A stretch of 64,000 nt of DNA. Origin: Fibrisoma limi BUZ 3 (GTDB taxonomy: Bacteria > Bacteroidota > Bacteroidia > Cytophagales > Spirosomataceae). A program made the position numbers and the translations under genes. The stretch's first letter is position 1. Each line of letters starts with the position of its first letter. The notes beneath the pieces were generated by a model that saw only the letters and a list, made by a program, of their open reading frames with translations, was not told the DNA's origin and made no database searches. Shown here one piece after another: positions 9,058-18,531 of this stretch. Where the stretch lies: contig NZ_CAIT01000006.1 in the NCBI RefSeq assembly GCF_000296815.2, forward strand, positions 1,370,777-1,434,776, read 5' to 3'.

Positions 9058-10803
9058 TTAAATATTGTTCTGTTTAACTTGATCGATCAGGTATTCTGAC
9101 GTGCGCATGGATGCGGCCAGGATTGTCCACGTAACGTTTTTGTCACCCTGCGATGGGAACGCGGCAGCATCAACCACAAACAGGTTCTTGACATCATGAG
9201 CCTGCTGAAACTTGTTCAGCGCCGACGATTTAGGATCGTTACCCATCCGGGCCGTTCCGACTTCGTGGATAATCTTACCGGGTGCTTCCAGACCGTAGCT
9301 GGACTCCGGCCCGGGCTTCGGTCCAAGCGGCATGCCGCCCATCGCGTGGATGATCTCCTCAAACGTATCCTGCATGTGCTTGGCCTGCTTTACCTCATAG
9401 TCCGACCATTTGTAGTTGAACCGAAGCACGGGGATACCGTACTTATCCACGACGTTCGGGTCAATTTCGCAGTAATTACTTTCCATCGGCACCGGCTCGC
9501 CCCGACCGGCCATACCGACGTAGGCGCCGTAGAACCGACGGAAGTCATCTTTCAGCCCGGCACCGTAGCCACCAGCGGGTTTCATCTTGCCATCGCGGGC
9601 CGGTATCTTACCGTTCAGACCCTCGATGCCCCAGCCGAAGCCGTAGGCCGGCATACCCATACCGCCCCAATACTCGATATGGTAGCCACGCGGGAAATCC
9701 AGTTTTTTGTTATCAAGCCACCAGGGCGTGAACACGTGCATACCGCCGACACCGTCCTCATTATACCGCTTGCGGTCCATCAGGGCCGGTACAAACGCCG
9801 ACCGCGACGCTCCGGTTGAGTCATTGATGTATTTACCCACGACCCCGCTGGAATTGGCCAGCCCCGTTGGAAAGCGCGCTGATTTCGAATTAAGCAGCAA
9901 CCGCGCCGTTTCGCCGGCACTGGCGGCCAGTACCACCCGTTTCGCCATCACCGATTTCTCCTGGAGGCTCAGCGTATCGACGTAGCTAACGCCCGTAGCC
10001 AGCCCCGTTTGCGGGTCGGTCAGCACTTCGCGGACCATGGCTCCGTTGATGAGCGTTACGTTACCGGTTTTGAGGGCAGGCTTCACCAGCACCGACGACG
10101 ACGAGAAGTCGGCGTAGGCCTGGCAGGCCCGACCACACTGGCTGCAATAGAAGCAGGCCCCGCGCTCATTATTGATGGGCTTGGTCAGGATTGATAGCCG
10201 CGAGGGAATCACCGGAATACCGATACCACGGGCCGCTTTCCTGATCATTAGTTCGTGCAGGCGTGGCTTGGGGGGCGGCAGAAAGATACCGTCGGGTTCG
10301 GTGGGCATGTTCTCGATCGAGCCAAAAACACCGATGAGTTTGTCCACCCGATCGTAGAAGGGCTTGATGTCGTCGTAACCGATGGGCCAGTCTTCACCCA
10401 CACCCGTCATGCTTTTCCGCCGGAAATCGTCGGGGCCAAAACGGAGTGAAATCCGTCCCCAGTGGTTCGTACGTCCACCCAGCATCCGCGACCGAAACCA
10501 GTGAAACTCGGTACCCCGAACGGTCGTATACGGCTCGCCTTCAATTTCCCAGCCACCCCAGGCTGCGTCGAAATCACCGAACGGCCGGGTGGTACCTGCC
10601 CCCCGACGTGGTGACTCATACGGCCATTTCAACTGGGTAATATACTTAGGGTCAGCAGGATCGAAGTAGCCACCGGCTTCCAGCAATACCACTTTGGCAC
10701 CGGCTTTAGCCAGGGTATAAGCAGCCATACCACCCCCGGCACCCGATCCAACGATGGCGACGTCGTATTGAGTTGGAGCCTTCTTAATTTGAAATGGATT
10801 CAT
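9058..10803 (-). CDS. GMC-family FAD oxidoreductase (gluconate dehydrogenase large-subunit-like)
   Basis: A 581-residue FAD enzyme expected to oxidise a sugar or polyol alcohol. The N-terminal dinucleotide-binding motif is VAIVGSGAGGGMAAYTLAKA at about residues 15-34. GGRTNHWGR (about 108) is the FAD-binding loop of the family. The C-terminus carries HEVGTARMGNDPKSS and NLFVVDAAAFPSQGDKNVTW, the GMC_oxred_C signature with the catalytic His/Asn region. A cysteine group, CFYCSQCGRAC (about 220), is typical of this branch and may bind a metal centre. No own Tat signal is visible, so export would piggyback on subunit 3, encoded just downstream. The substrate cannot be read from sequence. Confidence 0.9.
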   Translation of the reverse strand: MNPFQIKKAPTQYDVAIVGSGAGGGMAAYTLAKAGAKVVLLEAGGYFDPADPKYITQLKWPYESPRRGAGTTRPFGDFDAAWGGWEIEGEPYTTVRGTEFHWFRSRMLGGRTNHWGRISLRFGPDDFRRKSMTGVGEDWPIGYDDIKPFYDRVDKLIGVFGSIENMPTEPDGIFLPPPKPRLHELMIRKAARGIGIPVIPSRLSILTKPINNERGACFYCSQCGRACQAYADFSSSSVLVKPALKTGNVTLINGAMVREVLTDPQTGLATGVSYVDTLSLQEKSVMAKRVVLAASAGETARLLLNSKSARFPTGLANSSGVVGKYINDSTGASRSAFVPALMDRKRYNEDGVGGMHVFTPWWLDNKKLDFPRGYHIEYWGGMGMPAYGFGWGIEGLNGKIPARDGKMKPAGGYGAGLKDDFRRFYGAYVGMAGRGEPVPMESNYCEIDPNVVDKYGIPVLRFNYKWSDYEVKQAKHMQDTFEEIIHAMGGMPLGPKPGPESSYGLEAPGKIIHEVGTARMGNDPKSSALNKFQQAHDVKNLFVVDAAAFPSQGDKNVTWTILAASMRTSEYLIDQVKQNNI

Positions 10804-11036
10804 GCAAACGAGTGAGGTTTGTGAGTAAATCAGGAAAATGACACGCAGGAAAATATTGTAAAAATACTACAATCAGCCGAATAGAGGGCTTTCTGCGTCT
10901 ACTTATTCAGTAAAGGGCCAGTCTTAGCCAATATACTTTTCAGGACAGCCTGGTTTATTTACGATTTGTTTACAGTCACTTGTTGACATATTCTGTTGCG
11001 TTATTTACTATTGATGCCTGAACCTATTCCTTCGTT

Positions 11037-11915
11037 ATGAAACCTGCTTTTTATTATGCCGCTGTCCTGATCGGCCTGGGCTTACTGACCGGTTGCCAAC
11101 CCACAGTGGATTCCGGCTTCCGCCCCTTTCCTCCCAACCCAGCGCCTACTACACCGCAGACCATTCCGACTACCGTCGTCAAAGCTGACTCGACGGATGA
11201 GCCGGGCAATCTCCAGCTTAATTCAACTGGCTGGCAGATTATGACCCACCTGCACCTGGAGGAAAACTATCCGCTCACCGACAATGGCTTTGTTTTTACA
11301 TTGAGTAGAGGGTTTTATATGGCTCGTATCCAGGGTAGAGAAGGCATATACGACAGCCGCGTAAATGGTCGGTATATGTGTACCTTCAGCCATAACGACT
11401 GCGATAGTACCAAGTCGAAACCGGCTTCACTCTGGGACCGGATTGGCCGGGTGAACTCCGCATCGCGACGCCTGGTCTGGACCTTTGCCGATCAGCAGAA
11501 AAAGCAGGGCTATCAGTTTGAGATGAGCGCGTTGCCGAAGTTCGTCAATGTCGTTTCGGCACCGGATACCATTCGTCTGACCGGCGACAACACCTTCCGG
11601 ATCGCCGAAACCGTTCCGCAGGATAGCCTGGTCGTTGAGGTTATGTTCTTAAATCCCGACGAACCAACTCGCCAACGGGATATTCCTTTTATTAACAATT
11701 CTAAAACTCAGTTTCGGGTGAAGGCCATCAATAACGAAATTAAACTGCCCGGCGCACCGCTTAAGCATATCGTTGATTACTTCAAAATGGACGTTTATAA
11801 ACAAAAAACCTATGTGAACGTATCAGCCGTGCGGCAGGTGATTAAACGCATTGGGACAAAAAAAGTGATGCTGACGTATCAGGTCAGCAACTGGCGACAG
11901 GTGTACATCCGATAA
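11037..11915 (+). CDS. lipoprotein of unknown function
   Basis: A 292-residue protein with a lipoprotein signal peptide ending in the lipobox LLTGC, so it should be acylated at Cys20 and sit in the cell envelope. A Pro/Thr-rich spacer follows (about 25-55). The body is predicted beta-rich with no motif I can name; CTFSHNDCDS at about 120 contains two cysteines that could form a disulfide. It is followed 51 bases later on the same strand by a MacB-like permease, which suggests they may be cotranscribed. The upstream 230 bases are A/T rich and presumably hold the promoter. Function unknown. Confidence 0.75.
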   Translation: MKPAFYYAAVLIGLGLLTGCQPTVDSGFRPFPPNPAPTTPQTIPTTVVKADSTDEPGNLQLNSTGWQIMTHLHLEENYPLTDNGFVFTLSRGFYMARIQGREGIYDSRVNGRYMCTFSHNDCDSTKSKPASLWDRIGRVNSASRRLVWTFADQQKKQGYQFEMSALPKFVNVVSAPDTIRLTGDNTFRIAETVPQDSLVVEVMFLNPDEPTRQRDIPFINNSKTQFRVKAINNEIKLPGAPLKHIVDYFKMDVYKQKTYVNVSAVRQVIKRIGTKKVMLTYQVSNWRQVYIR

Positions 11916-11966
11916 CTGTCCGTAAATTGCCGGCGGTGGTAGAGTTGCTTTCAATCCTCAACCTAT

Positions 11967-13205
11967 ATGGTATCCCGAAAGAACGTCTTTATCTCGTTTT
12001 CGCTGGCTCAGCAAAACATTCGTGCCCGGCTGTTTCATACCCTGCTGTCGGTACTCGGGATTGTGATCGGTGTTGCGGCCCTGGTGGCGATTTTGTCGTT
12101 GATTGACGGCATGGAAAAGTACGCACAGGAGCAGATTACCAACACGACCGATCTGAAATCACTCATTGTCCGGACGGAAGCCTATCAGCAGACCAATAAC
12201 GTATGGGTCAAAAAAGACAACTACGCCTATCTGGACTACAATCGCTTCAAGCAGCTCAGGGCATCGTTTCCCTCGCCGACGCAAAGTTCGCTGCGGTTGA
12301 GCCAGTCTCATCTGGTTCAGTTAACGGGTCATAAGCAACCGGTAGGGGCACGTATTAACGGTATATCGTCGCCCTATCCGACCCGTACCAAAATAGCCTA
12401 CGGTCGCTACGTCTCCGAAGCCGATGTGGCAGCCGCCAGCAGGGTAGCGTTTGTCAACCAGAATTTTGCCAAACAGATGCTGGGTGGTCAGTCGCCAAAG
12501 GCCTTACTGGGCAAAACCCTGACGTTTGCGGATAAAACGCTGACAATCGTGGGCGTTCTGGAGTCCCAGCAACCAGATCCGAAGGTAGCCGAGGTCTTCA
12601 TGCCCATTACGTTGTTTTCAGCGGAAGAAATTGACGAAAATCCACCCTTTGGCCTAATCGAAGCGAATGAGGTCACGGCCGTACCAGGGCTCAAAACCCA
12701 TATTGAGCAATGGCTGAAACAACAATTCAAAACCCGCTCAACTGACTTTAAGGTCGACACGAACGAGTTGCGGGTGGAGCAGGCAGCCCAGGGCTTTCTC
12801 GTGTTTCGGGTGGTGATGGGTCTGATTGTCGGCATATCTGTACTGGTAGGCGGTATCGGCGTCATGAATGTGCTGCTTATTTCGGTGACCGAGCGCACCG
12901 TCGAAATTGGTGTGCGAAAAGCGATGGGTGCCAAGAAACGGGATATTCTGTATCAGTTTCTGGCCGAATCGATCACCGTTTCGCTGTTTGGTAGTTTTCT
13001 GGGACTGGTGTTGGGTATGCTCGCCACCCTCGTTTTTATTCCAATCATCAAAGCAATCACAAAAGTACCGTTTCAGGCTGCGTATACCCTTAATACGTTC
13101 GTGATTATCTCGGTTGTTGCCATTGTGGTAGGCATTGTTTTCGGCACTTACCCAGCCCTGAGAGCTGCCCGCTTAGACCCGGTCGAAGCGATGCGGAGGG
13201 AGTAA
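11967..13205 (+). CDS. MacB/FtsX-type ABC transporter permease
   Basis: A 412-residue inner-membrane permease of the MacB class. The first helix follows the amphipathic start (AQQNIRARLFHTLLSVLGIV, then IGVAALVAILSLIDGM). Residues about 50-265 form the periplasmic MacB_PCD domain. Three C-terminal helices make the FtsX domain, with the family landmarks GGIGVMNVLLISVTERT.EIGVRKAMGAKK, FLAESITVSLFGS and YPALRAARLDPVEAMR at the end. The type-VII ABC partner ATPase and a membrane-fusion protein are absent from the neighbourhood, so it must either borrow an ATPase encoded elsewhere or work with the preceding lipoprotein. It converges with the porin gene, stop to stop 13 bases apart. Confidence 0.92.
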   Translation: MVSRKNVFISFSLAQQNIRARLFHTLLSVLGIVIGVAALVAILSLIDGMEKYAQEQITNTTDLKSLIVRTEAYQQTNNVWVKKDNYAYLDYNRFKQLRASFPSPTQSSLRLSQSHLVQLTGHKQPVGARINGISSPYPTRTKIAYGRYVSEADVAAASRVAFVNQNFAKQMLGGQSPKALLGKTLTFADKTLTIVGVLESQQPDPKVAEVFMPITLFSAEEIDENPPFGLIEANEVTAVPGLKTHIEQWLKQQFKTRSTDFKVDTNELRVEQAAQGFLVFRVVMGLIVGISVLVGGIGVMNVLLISVTERTVEIGVRKAMGAKKRDILYQFLAESITVSLFGSFLGLVLGMLATLVFIPIIKAITKVPFQAAYTLNTFVIISVVAIVVGIVFGTYPALRAARLDPVEAMRRE

Positions 13206-13218
13206 TCAGCATCATTTG

Positions 13219-15213
13219 CTAATCGAACAGGTACCAGTCTACGCCAAACGCGAACGCTCGGCGCATGCCCAGAAAATCCGGGGCAACGTAGTAACCAGGC
13301 CGGAGCAACCCCTGGTTGGCGTGCGACAGCTTTACGAACAGCCGCGTGCGGTTAACTCGGAGGTTGGCAAATACATCGGCCACCACATAGCCTTCGACCT
13401 GCTGGCGATTTTGCAGGTAAAACTGCTGCGTAACGGGCATGTAGGCATCAGCAAAATAGCTGGACTTATAACTCAGTTCCACGCCCGTCTGGACGTAGAG
13501 CACTTTGGCGTACAGAAACTCGTACTGGAACCGCGCCGTCACGAACAGCGGAGGAAGCCGGAGGATGTCCGACCGCGACACCAGCGAATAGTATGCCTGC
13601 CCCAGCGCCTGGAACTTCCTGGCCGTGTACTGATAGCCCAGCCCCACCCGCAGCACGCTGAACGCGCCGGATGCCTGCTGCGGCACGGCCTGTTCGTTGA
13701 AATAGATGTAATTGCTCAGTAGTTGGTAATCCAGCCCCGGCTGAAGCTTCAGTTTGCCGAGCGGCAGGTTCAGCGTACCATAGGCGTGGTTGATACCCCG
13801 CAGTCGGAACCGGTTGTTCCAGAAAAAGATGTTGCTCTGAAACCGCTGCTGTAGCAGTGTCGGCGATGCGAGCATGGCCGTGTAGCCGCCCGTCAGCCAT
13901 TTACTTTCGAACTGTCCCTGCAGCCGGAAACCACCCCCGATCAGATACTCAGCCTCAGCCGTGATGCGGGACAGACTGTCCGGGAAATAATAGCCCAGCC
14001 AGCCACCAACGTAGAATTCGTTGTCGCGGGTTTCGTATTCACCGTAGTTGTTGCGGGCCGCGTTGATGTTGTACCGACCGTATTGCCCGTAGATTCGCTG
14101 CCGGGCGTAGGCCCGGTAGTTGAAATTCCGAAAAACACCCTTTAGCCCAAACTGGTTATCAACGGCCCGAAATCGGTTGTCCTGTTCGATACGCGACGAA
14201 TCGGTAAGGATGTCCGGGTAAAAACCCGGGTAGCCCTGCCGTGGCTCCTGATTCACACGGAGTGTATCGTCCTGATAGTAGTTCTTCTGGCGTTTATAGT
14301 CCAGTCGGTGATAAATCTGAAAACCCTGATCGAGCACAAACTGCTGGTACAGGTGCCAGTCGTTGCGCAGTTCGCGGCCATTGGCAAAAACCAGCCGCGA
14401 GTTGCCGGTATAGTCGTACGGAACCTCCACCGTGTCGCGCTCCGCCCCGGTTTCAATTCTGAGGCCGGGCAACACGCCCCCCTGCTCATCAATACTATGG
14501 TTCATGTTGATGAAATGCAGGAGCAACGTGTATTTTTTGTTCTTGGAGCGGTAGTTCGTATGCGCCAGAAAGCCCCAGTTCTGCGCCAGCAACTTGTTGG
14601 GATCGTTGGAACCACGCGTACCAAATTGCTTCTGCGAGGTGAATCGCTGCACGGCAAACCCCACGTTCCAGCGGGGGGTAATGTTCTGGGCAAAATCAAA
14701 GCGCAGGATGTTCTGATTGCGCCCCCCCAGCACCAGGTACATATCGGTGAAGGGCGACTTGGTATCGTAATACTTCACCTGCATGGTCTGGTACTGAAAC
14801 GGCTCGAACACGTAGTAGCCGGTCTGTGCGCCGATCTGCGGTGGTTCCGACGGGAAGATTGGCCGGATGGGCGTACCCAGATTACCCAGGTCCTGAAAGA
14901 GGTACCGGCTTCGCTGCACGTAGGTATACCGGTCTACACCGTCGAGCAGGGTATCGGTCGTATAGAGTCGTCGGCGGTTGTTCAGAATATCACTCTCAAG
15001 AACGTAGCGGGTTGTCCGTGGTCCATAAATAACCTTCGTTGAATCGTCGATGCCGCTGGGGCTGGAATACGTACTGCTGTTCGGGCCGGACGGTTGCCCG
15101 CCAAAAGAACCCGGAAACCCGCCCGGCACCCGTATACCACCGGGAAGCTGCTGCCCTACAGCCGAACCGACGATCATCAGGCAGCAAACAACAATCAGAA
15201 CATACTTATTCAT
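13219..15213 (-). CDS. putative outer-membrane porin (Porin_10-like)
   Basis: A 664-residue secreted protein beginning with a clear signal peptide (MNKYVLIVVCCLMIVGSAVG). A Gly/Pro/Ser-rich spacer follows (about 22-60), then many alternating amphipathic strands rich in Tyr, Phe, Arg and Gln, ending in the aromatic ..AFAFGVDWYLFD, as expected of a beta-barrel. The block YYVFEPFQYQTMQVKYYDTK and the following NQNILRFDFAQNITP match my recollection of the Bacteroidota putative-porin family. Probably a passive channel or surface barrel in the outer membrane; substrate unknown. The lpxK gene follows on this strand, which proves nothing but fits an envelope cluster. Confidence 0.8.
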   Translation of the reverse strand: MNKYVLIVVCCLMIVGSAVGQQLPGGIRVPGGFPGSFGGQPSGPNSSTYSSPSGIDDSTKVIYGPRTTRYVLESDILNNRRRLYTTDTLLDGVDRYTYVQRSRYLFQDLGNLGTPIRPIFPSEPPQIGAQTGYYVFEPFQYQTMQVKYYDTKSPFTDMYLVLGGRNQNILRFDFAQNITPRWNVGFAVQRFTSQKQFGTRGSNDPNKLLAQNWGFLAHTNYRSKNKKYTLLLHFINMNHSIDEQGGVLPGLRIETGAERDTVEVPYDYTGNSRLVFANGRELRNDWHLYQQFVLDQGFQIYHRLDYKRQKNYYQDDTLRVNQEPRQGYPGFYPDILTDSSRIEQDNRFRAVDNQFGLKGVFRNFNYRAYARQRIYGQYGRYNINAARNNYGEYETRDNEFYVGGWLGYYFPDSLSRITAEAEYLIGGGFRLQGQFESKWLTGGYTAMLASPTLLQQRFQSNIFFWNNRFRLRGINHAYGTLNLPLGKLKLQPGLDYQLLSNYIYFNEQAVPQQASGAFSVLRVGLGYQYTARKFQALGQAYYSLVSRSDILRLPPLFVTARFQYEFLYAKVLYVQTGVELSYKSSYFADAYMPVTQQFYLQNRQQVEGYVVADVFANLRVNRTRLFVKLSHANQGLLRPGYYVAPDFLGMRRAFAFGVDWYLFD

Positions 15214-15290
15214 TCACACAAAAGTAGCGCAAAAACGCCGGATGCTGGTTCGCTTAAGGATTTTTAAGAATCCGGCTCAGGCCGGTGCAT

Positions 15291-16346
15291 CTACGCAGCT
15301 TCGTTCGTCGGCAACCGCAGAAACCGATCAGGCAGTTCATCACCCAGGAACGTAACAGCAACGGGCAGGTAAAACAACGGCCACTGCCTGAGCTCATCCG
15401 GTGTCAGGAGCGCATCAAGCTTCACCCAGTCTTTCTCAGTAGTCAGCAGGGCGGTCCCGGTCGGGAGATCGTTCATGATCCGATCCAGCTCCGCCCGGGT
15501 ATAGGCGTGGTGATCGGCAAACCGGTGGTGTTTGACCAGGTCGAACGTCTGCCGGACATACTGCTCCAGCGGACCGGCACTGGCCAGCCCCGACACCAGC
15601 ACCACCCCACGTAGCGAATCGGTCGACTGGTGCGTACTGAACGATACCGGACGGCTGTACGACAACCCGGCAAAATAAACGGGTACCGCGGGGGCATACC
15701 GACCGACATCCGTTTGGATTTGCAGCCGTTCGTCGGCCGACAGATCATTCGGGCACTTGGTAACGATGACTGCATCGGCACGATTTGCCCCGTGCCGCCC
15801 TTCACGCAGGCGTCCCGCCGGAAATGGGTGGTCGCCGTAAAACGGTCGGTTATAGTCGGTCAGCAGCAGGTTTACGTGCGGCCGAACGGCCCGGTGTTGA
15901 AACGCATCATCGAGCAGGATGGCCGACGTATCGGGGTGGCGTTTGAGCAGTTCACGCATGGCATCGGCCCGGCGTTCACCAACGCACACGCGAACGCGTT
16001 GGGGCATCGGACGACCGAATTTCCGGTAAATTTGCAGGGGTTCGTCACCGATGGTGTCGGCCGTGTCGGCATCGGTGGCGATCCGAAAGCCTGTCGTTCG
16101 GCGGCCATAGCCACGGCTCAGGGTAGCCAGAACGGGCGTTGGATCGGGAGAAGACAACAACCGTTTAATCAAATACTCGACCATGGGTGTTTTGCCAGTT
16201 CCGCCAACGGTGAGGTTTCCAACGCCTACAACCAGCACATTGGGCCGATAATTTTTTTTTAATCCTTTGTCATACAATTTATTACGAACATCCGTAATAA
16301 AGCTATATACTCTACTGAATGGTAGAAGTAGTTGAGTAAGGGCCAA
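15291..16346 (-). CDS. lpxK: tetraacyldisaccharide 4-prime-kinase
   Basis: Inner-membrane-associated kinase that phosphorylates the 4-prime position of the lipid A disaccharide precursor. The 351-residue protein starts with an amphipathic membrane-binding helix (LTQLLLPFSRVYSFITDVRN), then the Walker A motif VGNLTVGGTGKTPMVEYL at about residue 44-61. Other LpxK blocks are LSRGYGRRT, GDEPLQIYRKFG, ILLDDAFQHRAV (catalytic DD.xH), LLTDYNRPFYGD and PAGRLREGRHGANRAD. The C-terminal DHHAYTRAELDRI is also typical. The length matches the family. It diverges from menC across about 95 bases. Confidence 0.97.
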   Translation of the reverse strand: MALTQLLLPFSRVYSFITDVRNKLYDKGLKKNYRPNVLVVGVGNLTVGGTGKTPMVEYLIKRLLSSPDPTPVLATLSRGYGRRTTGFRIATDADTADTIGDEPLQIYRKFGRPMPQRVRVCVGERRADAMRELLKRHPDTSAILLDDAFQHRAVRPHVNLLLTDYNRPFYGDHPFPAGRLREGRHGANRADAVIVTKCPNDLSADERLQIQTDVGRYAPAVPVYFAGLSYSRPVSFSTHQSTDSLRGVVLVSGLASAGPLEQYVRQTFDLVKHHRFADHHAYTRAELDRIMNDLPTGTALLTTEKDWVKLDALLTPDELRQWPLFYLPVAVTFLGDELPDRFLRLPTNEAA

Positions 16347-16441
16347 GTGCTTTCGCTAATAATTTCGTAACATTGACTTTTTTGAGCACTCAAAAGTAGT
16401 ACTTTTAGGGTTGCGAACACCGTCTGACACTGCCCGCCACA

Positions 16442-17548
16442 ATGAGCCTAAAAGCTGACTATGTAAAATACACGCTGCATTTTCGCTTTGAAGCGGGTAC
16501 GTCACGCGGCACCCTTACGCAGAAGGATTCGTACATTATCCGGCTTTGCGATGACGCGGACCCAGCCATAGTTGGTTACGGTGAATGCGGGCCCCTGAAA
16601 GGGTTGAGCTACGACGACCGGCCTGATTTTGAGAAGCAACTGCACCAGTATTGCCAGTATTTTAACCAGCTTGATCTTCAGCTTTTCAGTTGGAACCTGC
16701 CAATCATCCTCAACCAGTTAATCAGTCAGCAATTTCCGAGTATTCTGTTCGGTTTCGAAACGGCTATGCTGGACTACCTGACCGGTGGGCAGCGTATCAT
16801 CCGCGACGGCGACTTTGTGCAGGGGCATCGGTCAATTCCGATAAATGGGCTGATCTGGATGGGCAGTCCTGCCTTCATGCGCCAGCAGATTGAAGAGAAA
16901 ATCCAGGCCGGCTTTACAACGCTTAAACTAAAGATTGGGGCGCTCGACTTTGAACAGGAATGTGATTTGCTGGCTATGATCCGCGACCGGTTTACACCGG
17001 AACAGATCACGCTACGGGTCGACGCCAACGGAGCCTTCCGGCCCAACGAAGCCATGGCCAAGCTGGAGCGCCTGGCTACCTACGGCCTGCATTCCATCGA
17101 GCAGCCCATTCAAGCCGGGCAGTCTGATCAGATGGCTGACCTGTGCCAGCATACCCCCCTGCCGATTGCCCTCGACGAAGAGTTGATCGGCCACTCGGAA
17201 TACGTGGATAAATTCCGGCTGCTGAAGAAAATTCAGCCCCAGTTCATCATTCTGAAACCAACGCTGCTGGGCGGCCTGCGCCACTGCGACGAGTGGATTG
17301 AACTGGCCGGTCGACTGGGTATGGGCTGGTGGATCACCTCGGCGCTCGAATCGAACATCGGCCTGAACGCTATTGCCCAATACACCGCCCAGTTCAAAAA
17401 CCTGCTACCCCAGGGACTCGGTACGGGTCAGCTTTACTACAACAACTTCGACAGCCCGCTTACGGTTGAAAACGGCGAACTGCGCTACAACCCAGCCCAG
17501 CCGTGGGACGTTACTTCCCTGGACCTGCGTAGTGTGCAATCACGGTAA
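16442..17548 (+). CDS. menC: o-succinylbenzoate synthase (menaquinone pathway)
   Basis: A 368-residue enolase-superfamily enzyme, most likely the dehydratase making o-succinylbenzoate for menaquinone. The N-terminal capping domain covers about residues 1-120. The barrel shows the KxK acid-base pair in TLKLKIGALDFEQE (about 160), then metal ligands in LRVDANGAF, SIEQPIQ and ALDEELIG, and the second-side lysine in FIILKPTLLGGL. ITSALESNIGLNAIAQ near the end is also characteristic of OSBS rather than of other enolases. Distinguishing OSBS from dipeptide epimerase by eye is not absolute; the STSALES-type motif favours OSBS. The other men genes are not in this window. It converges with hemF (13 bases between stops). 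Confidence 0.88.
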   Translation: MSLKADYVKYTLHFRFEAGTSRGTLTQKDSYIIRLCDDADPAIVGYGECGPLKGLSYDDRPDFEKQLHQYCQYFNQLDLQLFSWNLPIILNQLISQQFPSILFGFETAMLDYLTGGQRIIRDGDFVQGHRSIPINGLIWMGSPAFMRQQIEEKIQAGFTTLKLKIGALDFEQECDLLAMIRDRFTPEQITLRVDANGAFRPNEAMAKLERLATYGLHSIEQPIQAGQSDQMADLCQHTPLPIALDEELIGHSEYVDKFRLLKKIQPQFIILKPTLLGGLRHCDEWIELAGRLGMGWWITSALESNIGLNAIAQYTAQFKNLLPQGLGTGQLYYNNFDSPLTVENGELRYNPAQPWDVTSLDLRSVQSR

Positions 17549-17561
17549 ACTACGAAATTGT

Positions 17562-18473
17562 TTACACCCAGTCCACCCCCTTCCGGAGCCATTGAAGCGT
17601 CTGCTCCTCGCGGCTGCCCGGTTCGGGCCGGAAATCATACACCCAATTGGCTTGTGGGGGCATACTCATCAGAATCGATTCGGTACGTCCGTTGGTTTCC
17701 AGCCCAAATTTTGTGCCCCGATCCCAGACAAGGTTAAACTCGACGTAGCGACCCCGGCGCAGTAGTTGCCATTGTTTCTCGCGTTCACCAAAAGGAAGGT
17801 CGCGATTCTGCTGCATGAAGTGCGTGTAGATCGGTGCAAAAGCGTTGCCTACGTCCTGCACAAAGGCAAACAGCGCGTCTTTGTGGGTCGCGTCGGTGGG
17901 TTTGAGGTAGTCGAAAAAGATACCGCCAATACCACGTGTTTCGTTGCGGTGCGGTATAAAGAAGTACTCGTCGGCCCACGGCTTGAAGCGACCGTAGTAA
18001 GCCGGATCGTGACGGTCGCAGGCGGCTTTGAGCTGCTGGTGAAACCAACGGGCATCATCGACCACGACGTAGTGGGGTGTCAAATCGATACCGCCACCGA
18101 ACCAGTTGTGGCCCGTGCTCATCTCAAAATACCGAACGTTCATGTGGATGATCGGCACCATCGGATTTCGCGGATGCAGCACGATCGACACGCCGGTGGC
18201 GTAGAAGCTGGCGGGTTCGTTTAGATTAAGGGTACGTAGCGTAGCATCGGTGGCCTCGCCATATACGGCCGAAAAACCAACGCCCCCTTTTTCAATCACA
18301 GCCCCATCGGCCATAATTCGGGAACGGCCACCTCCCCCACCCGGCCGTTTCCAGTGGTCTTCGCGGAACGTACCGGTGCCGTCGGCCGCTTCGAGGGCTG
18401 CGCAGATACGGTCCTGCAGGTCGGTAAAAAATGAGGTGATGGTCTCTTTACTGGCAGTTGTTGTTGAGGTCAT
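17562..18473 (-). CDS. hemF: oxygen-dependent coproporphyrinogen III oxidase
   Basis: Cytosolic haem-biosynthesis enzyme that oxidatively decarboxylates coproporphyrinogen III to protoporphyrinogen IX with O2. The 303-residue sequence has all the family blocks: DHWKRPGGGGGRSRI, EKGGVGFSAVYG, PIIHMNVRYFE, HNWFGGGIDLTPHYV, RGIGGIFFDYL, RGRYVEFNLVWDRGTKFGL (in part) and LMSMPPQANWVYDF. Length is normal for the family. It indicates an aerobic lifestyle. A degenerate intergenic repeat lies directly upstream of the start. Confidence 0.98.
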   Translation of the reverse strand: MTSTTTASKETITSFFTDLQDRICAALEAADGTGTFREDHWKRPGGGGGRSRIMADGAVIEKGGVGFSAVYGEATDATLRTLNLNEPASFYATGVSIVLHPRNPMVPIIHMNVRYFEMSTGHNWFGGGIDLTPHYVVVDDARWFHQQLKAACDRHDPAYYGRFKPWADEYFFIPHRNETRGIGGIFFDYLKPTDATHKDALFAFVQDVGNAFAPIYTHFMQQNRDLPFGEREKQWQLLRRGRYVEFNLVWDRGTKFGLETNGRTESILMSMPPQANWVYDFRPEPGSREEQTLQWLRKGVDWV

Positions 18474-18478
18474 GGTTT

Positions 18479-18514
18479 ACGCAGAAATCGCACAGATTCC
18501 GCAAAGGTCGCAAG
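18479..18514. repeat. degenerate CGCAGAAATCGCACAGATT-type intergenic repeat
   Basis: The short gap between hemF and the AlbA_2 gene consists of ACGCAGAAATCGCACAGATT followed by a GCAAAGGTCGCAAG half, resembling the repeat family seen at 8978-9045 and common between genes in environmental bacteria. A short CGCAGAT-type complement recurs at 18523-18530. Only one unit is present and it is imperfect. Confidence 0.45.
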
Positions 18515-18531
18515 AACCGGGCAATCTGCGA

